Positions 34,098-45,121 are shown, counted from the stretch's first letter. The stretch: 64,000 nucleotides of DNA from Fennellomyces sp. T-0311 (GCA_025266875.1 JALLLT010000007.1:1054001-1118000), one strand, 5' to 3'. The notes: generated by a model not told the origin, from the sequence alone. Translations and numbers: made by a program.

Positions 34098-34854
34098 TTA
34101 TTGATTACACATATGTAAACGCTGGATCGTAGGGTCACAAATATTTCGTAGTTTACGGATGCGATCTCGATCGGCCGAAATATACGTAGCAAGCACCACT
34201 AGAGGATCACGGTGTTCCTCGATTCCATCAGGACTCCCGCCAGCAGAATCGCTAGCGATGATCAAGCACTCTTTAGCCCAAAGAGTATGATTTAATGTCT
34301 GCCAACAGGGATTGTGTAACGTAGGTGAAAGAGACGACTTCACCGATAATGAAACTGTCGTGCACAGAAGAACAAGGTGTGCTTGGATCGCAAACCGGTC
34401 CTGCACCTCCAAACATTTGCTAATCGAAGATCTCATCGATGCTTCAGTCACAATTGGCTGAAACGCCAAAACTATCCCGTGCGATTTGAACTGTCGCCGA
34501 GGTAAATAGAGTGTAAAGTATGGACCCTCACTAGAATACTCTGTCTCAATATGCACAAAATCACGGTCATCAGCGTCCAATATAGATGTAGTAACAAGAT
34601 TGATGACCATTGGGTCTTGCACAATAATCTTCCCTAAGTAAACGATATGAGTGCTGGAATACCTTCAGCTAAAAGATTATGTCACTTACATCTCCAATCC
34701 ATGGTTTAAGGAAGGCAGGAAATAAAATGCAACTATCCCCAACCAGAATGATGGTCATAGCCGTAACCGTAACCGTAACCGTAACCGTGACTGTTACTGT
34801 CACCGTAACCATGCCATAATTTTCGTGCAACTGGGTAACAGCATTTGTTGTCAT
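34098..34854 (-). CDS. Degenerate paralogue of the nuclease-like protein, two exons
   Basis: Exons 34854-34690 and 34628-34098 join in phase 0 (intron of 61 nt, GTAAGT donor) to about 231 residues. Order and motifs parallel the neighbour on the other strand: FPAFLKPWIGD then IIVQDPMVINLV matches YHLRPGTDL...VIQDQEVINII; HGIVLAFQPIVTEASMRSSI matches PPIIVEIQHRVSEDFIKRTI; LWAKECLIIA and DPLVVLATYIS match FWAQECLIVC and DPFVALGLFLS. The VEIQ active-site signature is replaced by LAFQ, so the candidate catalytic Glu is gone, and the RSDVV Asp is not evident. From the ATG at 34854 the N-terminus includes a (VT) run encoded by the GGTTAC repeat. A start at 34758 (MTIILVGDS) would avoid it and seems as likely. 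Confidence 0.55.
34761..34810 (-). repeat. GGTTAC hexamer microsatellite
   Basis: Four perfect CCGTAA units (GGTTAC on the minus strand) followed by degenerate units to 34810. Depending on the true start, it is either coding (Val-Thr repeats) or 5' leader of the minus-strand paralogue. Confidence 0.8.
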
Positions 34855-35590
34855 GTATTGTCAATAATATCACGCAGACAGAAGAAACAACATTTGGAAT
34901 GTCTTTGTACATCTCGCCTTCAATGACACAATGACCATTTGCGACACATTACGTAAAACGAGGAATAAAGTTTACATTGAACATCCCGATTTCGGTGCAA
35001 CAGCTCATTACGCGTGTTCGAAGACATCACCAGTACTGCAAGAACAAGAACGTACAGACAATAACACTCTGCTCACTCAGGTTTCCTGCAAGTATATAAG
35101 TAACGCGTTCTTATCCTTTACCAATATGATACCAACCACTTTGTTTATGATTTTGCCTGGAAGCACTGGTGTACATGACAGTGCGAGTTGTAATAATATG
35201 AGGTATATATCTGCGCACGCGCGCGCGTGTGCGTGTGTGTGTTTGTATTTGTGTGTCTATACGATTCTGTTACGATGATACAACGCAATGATCAAGCATA
35301 CACACTAGTCTGATTTGGCGAAATCTATCTATAAAACGATGGGCTCCGTGAACATGTCTGTAGCAGACTTTTGTAATTCAAACGCAGAATCATTATCTTT
35401 TCTTTGTATTGAAAAACAAGGACTATAGCTGCGTAAAAGGACATGGGCGACGTAAATGCTTTTTACATAATATAATTTCAAAAAGTAGTGTCGCTATACG
35501 ATGAAAATTAAGCATCAGGTGAAATTAGTCTTGTGTCCAGAACAGCATGCATGCGTAGAATCAGCACTTACAAACTCTTGGCGCTTGAGC
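34855..35590. other. Gene-free stretch with a CG/TG microsatellite
   Basis: No recognisable gene. A purine-pyrimidine alternating tract (CGCGCG then TGTGTG) lies at about 35216-35255. Confidence 0.5.
35216..35255 (+). repeat. CG/TG alternating microsatellite
   Basis: ACGCGCGCGCGTGTGCGTGT and following TG units: an uninterrupted alternating purine-pyrimidine tract of about 30 bp that could adopt Z-DNA. Confidence 0.7.
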
Positions 35591-35600
35591 TATATAAAAA
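35591..35600 (+). promoter_or_regulatory. TATA box of the Tc1-like transposase
   Basis: TATATAAAAA, 61 bp before the transposase ATG at 35661. Confidence 0.5.
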
Positions 35601-35660
35601 GTCGTCATATCAACCTCCGTACCACTTTTTTTCTTTCACTGCGTCATTACAATTTACAAC

Positions 35661-36880
35661 ATGCGTACACAAAATTTTACATTTCTTTTTGAAGATGGGA
35701 AGTGGAATGTTGTTGATGAGGCTGGCAACCCTGGGCCCATGGATTATGTCGTTGACGAAGAACGTTTTGTAGCTGAAACAGTTGCCTCACACACCAGCTA
35801 TCTGGAGAATCTTCCAAACTTAGCTTCAGAGTCTTTTCGACAGCGAGTTCCTCGTCGTCGAATGCAGATAGATAGGCCAAGGGATGAAGACGTCCATTTG
35901 TGGCAAGCAACTGATAAACGAGATTATACTCGGTATACCGTCAAGGAAAAGGAGCAATTCTTTCTGAGAAAGATAGAGAAGTGTTTGAGTGCATATGCTG
36001 CAGGCAAACAATTGGACATCGGTATTCGTACTGGGCAGAGATGAGCCAAAAGGTATGGTAAGCGTGGGGATAGTTTCTTTTGAGTCGCTCAAAAAGCCAG
36101 GTCGTAAACCAATTCTGACAGAAGAGCTCCAGAAAGTTATTGAAGCTTTCGTCGATGAAGATGCACATCGTACTGTTGTTGAAGTTGTCGAGCACTTACA
36201 GGAAAAGTTCCTTGACTTTCAAGTTTCTCGTAGTACGGTTCATCACTTCATGACCACAAAATGTAATCTTTCGCTAAAGAAAGCAGACTTCCACCCTGAG
36301 GAAAGAAATTCCTTAGAGAAGATCGAGGAGCGTTATAAATGGGTTAGTCAATGGGAAAAAACTAACATGGACTCTGAGACAAACTGCGTATTCCTTGACG
36401 AGTCTGCCTTCCATATCAACTTGAGACGCTTTAAAGGTTGGTCTAAAAGAGGTACTCGTGCAATCGTCAAGACGCCTAAAACGAGGGCAGAAACAATGAC
36501 CATATTAGGCGCCATCTCTTCTTCTGGCCTGGTCAATGTTAGTGTGAGAGTCCCAAAGGCAATTAAGAGACAGAAGGCTAACGGTAATGAATATATAAGC
36601 ACGGGCACTATAACAGGCCACTACTTCAGTTTCTTGAAAGCGACAATGGATGAGATGGACAGGCATGAGAAGTATAAGAACTACTATATTGTCATGGATA
36701 ATGCACCCATTCATATAAACCGAAATATAGAAAAGTACATCAAGTGGCAAGGATACCGATGTGTTTACTTACCGGCATACTCTGGTAAACTTACATAATC
36801 CAATTGAGAACTTCTGGTCAGTGGTAAAAAATCATGTTAAGCGTGACCGGCTTTGGACACAGGAAACTTTTAATAACTAG
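35661..36880 (+). pseudogene. Inactivated Tc1/mariner-like transposase
   Basis: Starts MRTQNFTFLFEDGKW. An N-terminal helix-turn-helix region (KQLDIGIRTGQR) ends in TGA at 36042-36044, where the family has a Trp (TGG to TGA). A frame change near 36085 leads into FESLKKPGRKPILTEELQKV and the DDE domain: first Asp in VFLDESAFHI, second in YYIVMDNAPIHIN. A second frame change near 36785 then places NPIENFWSVVKNHVKR (with the third acidic residue) in a different frame. So at least one nonsense change and two frameshifts inactivate it. A degenerate match to the MITE end sequence lies at about 35487, but no clear inverted repeats were found. Confidence 0.8.
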
Positions 36881-37155
36881 AATTAAGCAAGGATGCCTCA
36901 AAGTGAAGCCAAGTGATTACGAGGGCTTTACTAGGGGGTGCGCGGGAGGCGGTACATGATATACTCGATGGGATGTGTCAGCATCGGGTTCTGGCATATT
37001 TCCAAATGCATCCTTTAGTTATTGCACTTGTGTCTCCACAAGCTGACAAATAACAAAGTGTTCACGCTTAGCCTTGATTTCCCCACAGGGACAATCTGGT
37101 TCGTTGTACGTCGGTGGAAGCCTGATTTTTATATAAATAATGGGCAACTTTTATG

Positions 37156-37315
37156 TACAGTGGCCGCTTTATATAATGATGTTTTATATAACGATAATTC
37201 GATATAACGATACAATTCTCGATGCACCAAAACGGTAATCACTGCCAAATCCCATTTTATATAACGATAAAGTTTGGGTTGCACCATCGTATCGTTATAT
37301 AAAGCGGCCACTGTA
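37156..37315 (+). mobile_element. TA-flanked MITE, copy 1 (160 bp)
   Basis: Inverted ends CAGTGGCCGCTTTATATAA and its exact reverse complement, flanked on both sides by TA, the target duplication of Tc1/mariner/pogo-type elements. The interior is AT-rich and partly palindromic. A related copy is at 48680-48776. Confidence 0.85.
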
Positions 37316-38096
37316 GCGTCTTTTGTTTAAGATAATGGAAAGCACCATTCAATACTATTGAGGCTATCCTCTGCCGAAACACCCTGGGAAATAAAAACCA
37401 TATCTATGTGTTATACAAAGAACGAAAGATAATTATGAAAAGCAAGCTATTGTGATGATGGCAGTGGAAGAGGAGGAATAATTGGGAGCAGTGGCTGAAA
37501 TGCGACATTTGGAGCTACATCTGTCGTCGTTCCGTGCCTTTGTTCTTTTATTTTTCTGTATGAAACTAGATCATATAAGGCGTTCCACCCGCTCCCTTCT
37601 TAGATTATATAAGGCTTTGCGCCCACTCTCTGCTTAGATCATAAAAGACGTTCCACCCACCGTCTGCATAAAATTTCCATGATGGTGGATTTCTGCTTGA
37701 GAAGGGAGTATGGACTCGTGGAAGTGACGTTCGTGTTCAAGGCTTCGCACGACGTCGTTTGTGGCTGTTGAATCAAACGTGTTGACTTGGCCAGTTGCGT
37801 TCTACCTTGTTCTTGGCGCTACTTTTTGGCCATGAGCGCTCGATTGGGGAAACATTGAATCGGCATTTGAAGTTTGTTCCTTGTCTTCGCGGCATGTCAA
37901 ACTAAAAAGAGGTACCTTGATCGCGTGAACCGACTGAGGTTTGCTGCTGATGCGCCATTGCTGCTTGTTGCTTTTCAGCCAACACTGCTTTGCACAATCA
38001 GTTAAATATATTATGAGCATTGAACTACTTAATCTTTGGCTCGCTCACGAGTATTGGGTACCTTGGGAGGCACGGTTTTGGGAGGCATAGCGGTGA
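37316..38096. other. Gene-poor stretch with a 34-bp triple repeat
   Basis: It contains the repeat at 37567-37668. On the minus strand at about 37800-38090 there is a Gln-rich open stretch (AEKQQAAMAHQQQTS) and a short MPPKTVPPKVPNTRERAKD frame that could be exons of a lost gene; I could not join them. Confidence 0.4.
37567..37668 (+). repeat. Three-copy 34-bp tandem repeat
   Basis: Copies at 37567-37600, 37601-37634 and 37635-37668, each beginning TAGAT(C/T)ATA(T/A)AA and carrying a CCAC or CCCAC block. Period exactly 34. Confidence 0.75.
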
Positions 38097-38364
38097 AAGG
38101 AGGATCTTTTTGCCGAACTTGTGCATGATTATCCGGAACTACGGAACGAGGAGGAAACTCTAGATAATATTCTGAAGAGTTTATCGCGTTCCAATACCGG
38201 CCTGACCCGAGGCAAATGGAAGACGGCCTGGCAAGCACTCCCGCATGTCCTTCGAAAGATTGGCAGGCTGCGTCACCCGAACGAGGATTACGATGATGAC
38301 GGGCTGGCGTCAGAAGAGACCTTCAAGGCAGCACATCCGAACCTGCAAGAAACCACACATAGTG
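38097..38364 (+). pseudogene. Coding-like fragment of unknown protein
   Basis: An open frame preceded by a possible acceptor (GAAAG at 38095-38099) reads EDLFAELVHDYPELRNEEET...GKWKTAWQALPHVLRKIGRL...DDGLASEETFKAAHP. It is acidic and protein-like, with no ATG in frame at the front; it then dissolves into unrelated sequence and the dispersed repeat at 38487. It is probably an orphan exon or truncated gene. No family recognised. Confidence 0.35.
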
Positions 38365-38486
38365 TGGTTATCTTTATGTTATCAAGTGACACCATCTCTC
38401 TGGCATTAAGCTTCCACAGCTTCCATTCTTTCTTGCTTTACTTCTTATATCATCATCTCGTCCACCTCTGCCTGTCCTTTTCCCAT

Positions 38487-38620
38487 TATGATTTTTTCAG
38501 ACATGACATCCGCTCTATCTTAAATATCTCTAAACATTCGTACCCAAAGGAAGCGACCACATGCCTACAGGAACAGGTTAACAAGTCTTCCATAATAAAA
38601 TCAATACTTTTCAACTAGTG
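38487..38620 (+). repeat. Dispersed repeat 2, copy 2
   Basis: Collinear with 20115-20255 (see there). Confidence 0.45.
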
Positions 38621-38666
38621 CATGATTAAAATAGAAACTCAGAACACTTTGTACTTCCACACCAAC

Positions 38667-38867
38667 ATGTCAACCTGTCATTGCCCGTTCAGTTCTTGCT
38701 GGCGAGGAGTGTTCCCTTCCCAGGGTGCCGTTCTTGCGCACATGTGTGCATGTCATCCAAATCAGGCACTGCCACTGCAACAACAGCAAGCAATGCCGCC
38801 ATTGCGAGACGCCGAAATCAACATTGCTGTATGTGGGACAACGATTCCAGATCGAGAGATCCATTAA
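38667..38867 (+). CDS. Possible small C2H2 zinc-finger protein or fragment
   Basis: A 66-residue ORF from MSTCHCPFSSCWRG. Cys6, Cys11, His25 and His30 give C-X4-C-X13-H-X4-H, a C2H2-like finger. After the stop, a second open stretch (NNQQQHNLIREYEEDYGYMQ, from 38885) follows a T-run ending in TTTTTTTTAG. The two might be exons of one gene, but the intervening donor is unclear. It may be a leftover of a mobile element. Confidence 0.35.
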   Translation: MSTCHCPFSSCWRGVFPSQGAVLAHMCACHPNQALPLQQQQAMPPLRDAEINIAVCGTTIPDREIH

Positions 38868-39099
38868 ATGATATCTTTTTTTTAGAACAATCAACAACAG
38901 CACAATTTAATTCGAGAATATGAAGAGGACTACGGATATATGCAGAAGACAGGAGCAGACATGCCGCCACCGTCACAATCCAATAGTACCTCCGCGAATA
39001 GGACAGGACAAAGGATCAGAGAAGTTACCTCCATTGCGAGAAGGTATATAATCCTGCTAAAAAAAATAAACAGTTTATTTAATACCATTTAACTCGATC

Positions 39100-40319
39100 C
39101 GGTGGCCTTGTGTCAGCATACGAAAGTTACTCCCCGGCACCAAAGAGTATTAGATATAGTTCCAAGTACATTAACATTTAGCAGCCGACGAAACATTTTG
39201 GATAAATTATTTCGCGCATTAATTTGGTCGTGCAGGGAGAGAACTAGGCTGAGTAACCATGCTTTTTTTGTAGGACGTTTGATCATTATTTAGTATAAGT
39301 ACAATGCACAGATTGAAAATGATAGGATGTCAAGAAGATGCATCGCAGCAGATTAATGGTTTTGTGTGCGTACTGTACGCAAAAGTTCAAGTTGCCTAAT
39401 TACGCGGCACTTTTTCACACCAGTGGCATCGTAAGTTGTTAATCGGCAGAGGAAAACAACTGAACATAGTGTAACTGCTTTTCCATTTACATCACATACC
39501 TGGCATTAGTTCGCATACCTATATCCGGAGACCGACAACTCGGCACCTTGGCCGGTGCTACATCTGAATCCGTCGGCGTTGTCCGATGCAATACGGCGCG
39601 AGGTCTACTCCCGGGGTACGGTTAGGCTAGTAAATGTGCTGACATAAAATACACTCGTTTGCACGAAAATCAAGGGTCACAACATTACAGCCATTTGTAT
39701 TTGATGGAGTATATGTGTAGGTCCTTTCGAACGTAGTATTGATTGTCACTGAAAAGTAGACAAACCGAAGCACAGTTGCTTAGAACACCAAAGTGGCGCG
39801 CGGGAATCTGATATGTAAGCACTGGAAGCAAAGTGGCTAAAAAATATCTGGAGACCGATTAGCATCCATATTTCCAAAGGGAGTAGGTCTGTGCTGAGCT
39901 GTTGAAGCGTTTATGCGTGAGAACATGGGCACATTGGCTGCCTCTCAGGGTGCTTCGTTACACAGATCCACACATGGTCGATCGGACGGAGTACAACCGA
40001 AGACACATCTCAATCATCCAGGATGAAACATATAGGGTTAGCGTTTTATATTAGCAAAAAAAGAAAAGCTACGGAATGGATAAAGACCGGGTACTTCGAC
40101 TTGAACTAGTACAATCTAGATATACTAGGTAGGTTGAGCATCTGTTCAAAACCTAGGTCATACCTTGCATGGAAGAAGTAAGTCCGACGCATTAATTGAG
40201 AAGAGCTGGTTCCAATTATTCTTTTTCACTCATTTATGTAGAGTGGCTTGATGTCAACACAGTTACCGACCTGGTAAAAAATTACTGTCGACCAGAAGCC
40301 GTAGGCAGGATTGGATATA
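39100..40319. other. Gene-free stretch
   Basis: No recognisable coding or RNA feature. Confidence 0.5.
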
Positions 40320-40351
40320 CCCACGTGTTTGTTTGTTTTTAGCCATACCAC
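40320..40351 (+). promoter_or_regulatory. Conserved promoter block of transporter A
   Basis: CCCACGTG at 40320-40327 followed 14 bp later by GCCATACCAC, 125-155 bp before the start. The same pair occurs upstream of transporter D (45091-45121, spacing 13). CACGTG is the E-box bound by bHLH factors such as Pho4/Cbf1. Confidence 0.55.
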
Positions 40352-40474
40352 ACGGCGTTGGTTACAGCAGCCAATAAGAGCACATGCCCTTTAGGCTACA
40401 TCAATTTAGCCGAAAGAGCTGCATACTTTTTCCACTTCTTTCACAAACGCTTTTCTTTTCTACGCGACTGAGCA

Positions 40475-41620
40475 ATGGCAAATTACGGCAAAAAAATCAA
40501 AGAGGATGAGAGGATACAGCTTCTCCCTGAACCATCAACGCCATCCTCATCTCGAGTTACTGCTGCGCTACCTACGTCAAAGCGGGAGGTGCTTGGATTA
40601 ATTGCCATTGCCATGTCCGCGCTGGCCGTGTCGGGTGGCGCTATCTTTGTCAAGTTGGGAAGCAAGATATTCCCTACATCTCAGATCCTCGTCTTTCGCT
40701 TTTCTTTTCAAGCCGTACTGAGCCTGGCAGGGTGTTATTGGCTTGAAATTCATCCGTTGGGGCAAAGGGATGGGCGAAAATGGGTACTCATCCGAGGTAT
40801 TGTTGGATCATTTTCTTCCATGTCGTGGTACTACGCCATCAAATGCTTGCCATTAGCCGATGCTACAGGTAAATGGATGCGAAGGCTGATATAATATTTG
40901 CCACTGAACGATGTTTGATGCATATACAGTCATTATGAACATGAATCCCATGTTCGCCGCGATCTTTGCCGCAGTTATGTTGGATGAACCCTTTGGATGG
41001 TTTGAACGAGGATGTGCGATGTTCAGCTTAATGGGTGTGATTCTGGTAACCAAACCAAGTTTCTTGGACTTTATGTTCGAGTCCACACTACCATCCCATG
41101 ACCACGATATGATGTTGGCCGCAGCAGGAATCGATCCTGATCCAACACGAACTATCGGGATTTTATCGGCCCTTGTAGCAGCTATCACCTCAGCCGCCGC
41201 ATACGTTAGTGTGCGCATTGCAGGTCCCCGCGCACACTTTCTGAACCACATGCTCTCGCTATCGGTCATTTCCATCGTTCTGAATTCCTTGGGCATGAGT
41301 GGTTTTGTAATGCCGCAAAATTCTTATCAGCTGGGCGTTCTTTGCATGGTCGCATCTACAGCATTCATTGGTCAGTGCTTGCTGAACCGAGGGTAAGTTG
41401 TTGTTGATCAATCAATTCCAATGTCATTCAACGCCACTTTAGGTTACAACTAGCTCCATCTGGGCCAGGAACACTCATGTGCATGAACGAAATCGTGTTT
41501 GCGTTTTTGTTTGGCGTGTTTGTTTTTCACGAATATCCTGATTGGATGAGTATTCTTGGTGCAACCATGATTGTCGGCGTGTGCACGGCGCTCGGATTGA
41601 AGAAGTGGAGTTCACATTAG
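40475..41620 (+). CDS. EamA/SLC35G-like transporter A
   Basis: First of six same-strand paralogues. Exons 40475-40868, 40930-41392 and 41443-41620 join to 344 residues. The cytosolic N-terminus has EDERIQLLPEPS (acidic dileucine-type). Two EamA-like halves follow, with about ten hydrophobic helices; landmarks are AIFVKLGSKIFPTSQILVFR, GRKWVLIRGIVGS, VIMNMNPMFAAIFAAVMLDE, IAGPRAHFLNHMLSLSVISI and LQLAPSGPGTLMCMNEIVFA. The C-terminus GLKKWSSH is basic. By family it is a drug/metabolite superfamily permease of fungal SLC35G type, substrate unknown. It is closest to transporter D, with which it shares the promoter block, the NMNP and HFLNHMLSLSVIS segments and a longer, Ser/Pro-rich N-terminus. 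Confidence 0.9.
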
Positions 41621-41906
41621 TAGATGATGCAAGGAGAGAGAACAGCATGGAGAGGTCGAGACTACGTATACATGTAAATAGTTGGTTGCCGGCAAGAGCA
41701 TACCTTTATATCCGTTCGCCAGACCCTAGTGTTCTTTCGAACGTGATTCTGATTTCTCAATAGTGTAGTGCAAGGTTTATGGTGATACAATAATTTGATG
41801 GATCGGATCATTCCTTTTATTTGCTCGCAGGACGTACGTGTGTAAACTGCAAATCATAAAAATATCTTTGAATAACCAACTCACGTACCTGGGAGACAAA
41901 CGTTTC

Positions 41907-41915
41907 TATATAAAA
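41907..41915 (+). promoter_or_regulatory. TATA box of transporter B
   Basis: TATATAAAA, about 118 bp before the ATG at 42033. Confidence 0.45.
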
Positions 41916-42032
41916 CTATGACGTATGGCAACAAATCATCAGGAACTGTGGGACTTTCGCATGATGCATGCAGTACTTTATCTTTACAGACGCCACCAGA
42001 TTAACTCCTTTTTTTTCTCTTTTCCGCAGATC

Positions 42033-43120
42033 ATGGCGCATCAGGAAGTTAATATAGCTGAGGATGAAAGAGTACCGCTTGTATCCCCAGATCAAGAACG
42101 ATGTGAGACAAAGAGTCGTGGAATCCTCGGCTTGATCTTTGTTGCGGGATCCACACTGGCCATGCCAACCGCTGCAGCGTTAGCCAAAATCAGTGGAGGC
42201 ACCTTCCCATCATCTGAAATTGTGCTTGTGCGGGGAATCATCCAAGCCGGACTCGCGTTAATGGGATGTCTCTGGATCGGTATCCATCCGCTTGGGAAAC
42301 CTGGTGTACGTAAATGGGTCGTTTTCCGAGGGATCGCGGGAGCATTTGCATTGGTTCTTTATTATTTTGGTATTTTACATTTACCACTTGCTGATGTATC
42401 GGGTAATAAGAAAAAAACGTATCAGCTATTGTAGTACGCTGTTCTCACGGATTATTTTCGATATGTAGTAATTATAAACTTACATCCTATGTTTGCTGCT
42501 GTATTCGCTTCTGTTTTCTTAAAGGAGCCGTTCGGACGGTTCAAGCGAGGATGTGCATTGTTATGCCTGACAGGCGTTGTGCTCGTTGCAAAACCAAGTT
42601 TCCTGTTTGACGAGAGACAGGGTGGTCAAGAAGAAGGGGACAGTATTCGTATTATCGCCATATTTGCGACATTGATGGCTGCAGTACTCTCAGCAGTAGC
42701 TTATGTAACTGTTCGTAAGGTGGGACAACAAGCCCACTTTTTGAACCATACGCTATCCTTTGGTGCACTGTCTGCAATTTTAAGTAGTTTGAATTTCCAC
42801 GACTTTCAACTACCTCAAGAGAAATACCAGTATGTTACACTCTCATTAGTAGGAGTTCTAGCATTCATTGGTCAGTCTTTAGTGAACTTAGGGTAAGTCA
42901 GTAAACCAACTGACCAGGTTACCTTGACGACAAATCGAAACTTTTTTATAATTGTTTACAACTGGTTCCGGCTGGTACAGGAACAATGGTGTGTATGAAT
43001 GAAGTCGTGTTTGCAACCCTTCTTGGAGTTTTGGTTTTTCACGAGTATCCCGATCTGTTAAGCATTTTGGGTGCTGTCATGATTGTTACCGTCAGTGTCG
43101 GGTTAGGATGGAGAAAATAG
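42033..43120 (+). CDS. EamA/SLC35G-like transporter B, with altered last splice acceptor
   Basis: Exons 42033-42402, 42469-42892 and about 42955-43120. The N-terminus MAHQEVNIAEDERVPLVS carries the acidic dileucine-like motif. Landmarks: GGTFPSSEIVLVRGIIQ, GVRKWVVFRGIAGA, VIINLHPMFAAVFASVFLKE, VRKVGQQAHFLNHTLSF and, in the last exon, LQLVPAGTGTMVCMNEVVFA. The last intron starts with a normal GTAAGT (42893), but where every paralogue has AG before the codon for LQ, this copy has TG (…TATAATTG|TTTACAACTGG). No alternative AG keeps the frame; retention would stop at once after SLVNLG. The downstream exon is nevertheless intact. So the gene is either newly broken, spliced at a rare non-AG site, or ends early. 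It is closest to F in the RGxxGAxxxVLYY/FYY region. Confidence 0.75.
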
Positions 43121-43430
43121 ACTTTCCACGTATTAGAAGATTTCCTATATAGTTTGTATAAATTAAAAGGATCACTATAATTTGTTTCGCACGATACGTA
43201 GGGCGTATTACAAAATCGTAAGTACAAATCTTATTGTTCGGTAAACATGTCTTTTATCATCATTGGTACGACATTGGCGGGGTTACCGGGATGCAGGTGT
43301 CTGAGACTGTCGTTACCCAGGGCAGCAATCAGATGACAGCATCATCTGGATGCACAGATGCCGTGAACCTGTGCATTACATTTACAGTACTTCAGTTTTT
43401 CGTGGGCCCCTTTTTTCTTTTCTGTCCGTT

Positions 43431-44515
43431 ATGGCGCATCAAAAAGTAGATACAACGCAAGGCGAATGTACGCCTCTGCTAATTACCCAACAACAATCAT
43501 ATGTAACGACAAAACGAGAAGTTATTGGTTTAATTTTGGTTGCTGGATATGCGCTCGTCACATCCACAGCTGCTGCGCTAGTCAAAGTTGGCGCCCATGC
43601 TTTTCCTTCGTCTCAGATCGTATTTTCGCGCTCAGTGATCCAAACCACACTGGGATTAATCGGATGTCTTTGGATACGCGTACCTCCTCTGGGACAACAC
43701 GAAGTACGGAAATGGGTATTACTTCGTGGTCTGGTGGGTGCAAGTGCACTTGTCCTGGGGTACTATAGCCTTGTGTATTTGCCACTTTCTGATTTCACAG
43801 GTACGTATATTTGAAGAAAATACTATCTGACTCTCATGTATGCAAACAGTGATGATGAACTTGGAAACAATTTTTGCTGCTATCCTTGCAGCAATTGTGT
43901 TGCAAGAACCTTTTGGATGGTATGAGCGAGCTTGCTTAATCGCGTGTATGGTGGGCACTGTGATAGTGACCAAGCCGACGTTTCTGTTCGGTCGTGTTGG
44001 AACGGATGATGATCCAGAAGGAGGCGATTCAGTGGGGTACAGTACGCATCTACCCGCAGTCCTCGCGGTACTAGTTTCCGCATTATTATCAGCAGTAGCC
44101 TATGTAATTATCCGCAAGGCAGGTCCACGAGCACATTTTTTGAATTACGTACTTGCGTTTGGAGCTGCGGGAGTCATTGTAAGCGGACTCAAATTCCAAG
44201 ATTTTTGCAAACCGAAGGAAACGTACCAGTACTTTGTGCTTGGATCGATTGGCGTTTTATCATTTGTTGGTCAAAGTTTCATAAACTTGGGGTAAGATCC
44301 TACTAGTATCATTATCCGAATTTCCATAATGATTTTTTACTTTTAGATTACAAATGGTGCGAACAGGTCCAGGAACGTTGATGTTGATGAATGAAACGGT
44401 GTTTGTATTTTTGTATGGTGTATTTATCTTTCAAGAGCGCCCGGATACCCTTAGTATCCTTGGAGCCATAATGATTGTCGGGGCAAGTGTAGCACTTGGA
44501 TTAAAGAAAAAGTAA
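43431..44515 (+). CDS. EamA/SLC35G-like transporter C
   Basis: Exons 43431-43800, 43850-44291 and 44347-44515 join to 326 residues. The N-terminus MAHQKVDTTQGECTPLLI has the motif E-C-T-P-L-L. Landmarks: KREVIGLILVAGYALV, FPSSQIVFSRSVIQTTLG, VRKWVLLRGLVGASALVLGY, VMMNLETIFAAILAAIVLQE, KAGPRAHFLNYVLAFGAAGV and LQMVRTGPGTLMLMNETVF. An acidic linker (GTDDDPEGGDS) lies between the halves. It is closest to E (REV/AIGLIL and VRKWVLLRGL are shared). In the first helix of the second half it has the usual Glu of the KEP/QEP motif. All splice sites are canonical. Confidence 0.9.
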
Positions 44516-45090
44516 TACTAGATCGGTACTTTACGAGCACACCCCGAAGCATGAGTACAACGTTAGTCATCATGATACATATGATACGGTTTCATATGTA
44601 TCTTTTTCACCAATGAGATGTATGCAGGTGGATGAATGAGTGTGGAATATATGTTGCATGAGTTTATGCGAAGCAATGAAATAATCCACGTAAGGCGACT
44701 TCTATGACAATATCTTTATTCTAATACACGATGGCTCAATTGCACATCACTTTTGAGATCTGCTTCTCTGCCGACGCTCACTTTTAAGTATGTATATGTG
44801 AAAGTCTGATACTTCTGGTGTACTCGTTGTAAATCTTTAGACAAGGCTAATCACAGCAAAAGGCACATGTTATGAGTCCCCTCAAATGATCGGGTCCGTG
44901 AAGCCGAGTATTAGCGGTTGGAATAGGCTCGTCGTATTGGATTACCACACTGATGTGCAACAGTGATCTTCGTGTTAAATTGGATTAACTAAGTTGTAAA
45001 TATGTATACGAAAAAAAGATCCATTCATACGATTTATCGACTCCTATTATTTTTTTTCTTTCATTGATTTTTTTGGGTAGCATCTGTACA
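44516..45090. other. Intergenic stretch between transporters C and D
   Basis: No gene seen. The distal part leads into the promoter of D. Confidence 0.5.
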
Positions 45091-45121
45091 CCCACGTGGC
45101 ATTTTATTTGTGCCATACCAC
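45091..45121 (+). promoter_or_regulatory. Conserved promoter block of transporter D
   Basis: CCCACGTG (45091-45098) and GCCATACCAC (45112-45121), as in front of transporter A. Just downstream is TGGTCCAGCAGCG (about 45129), also found about 155 bp upstream of the seven-helix protein at 59932. Confidence 0.55.

Noticed and set aside
37802..38238. Minus-strand ORFs with a Gln-rich stretch and a PPKTVPPKVPN peptide
   Set aside because: Possible exons of a lost gene, but no frame-consistent splice joins them.
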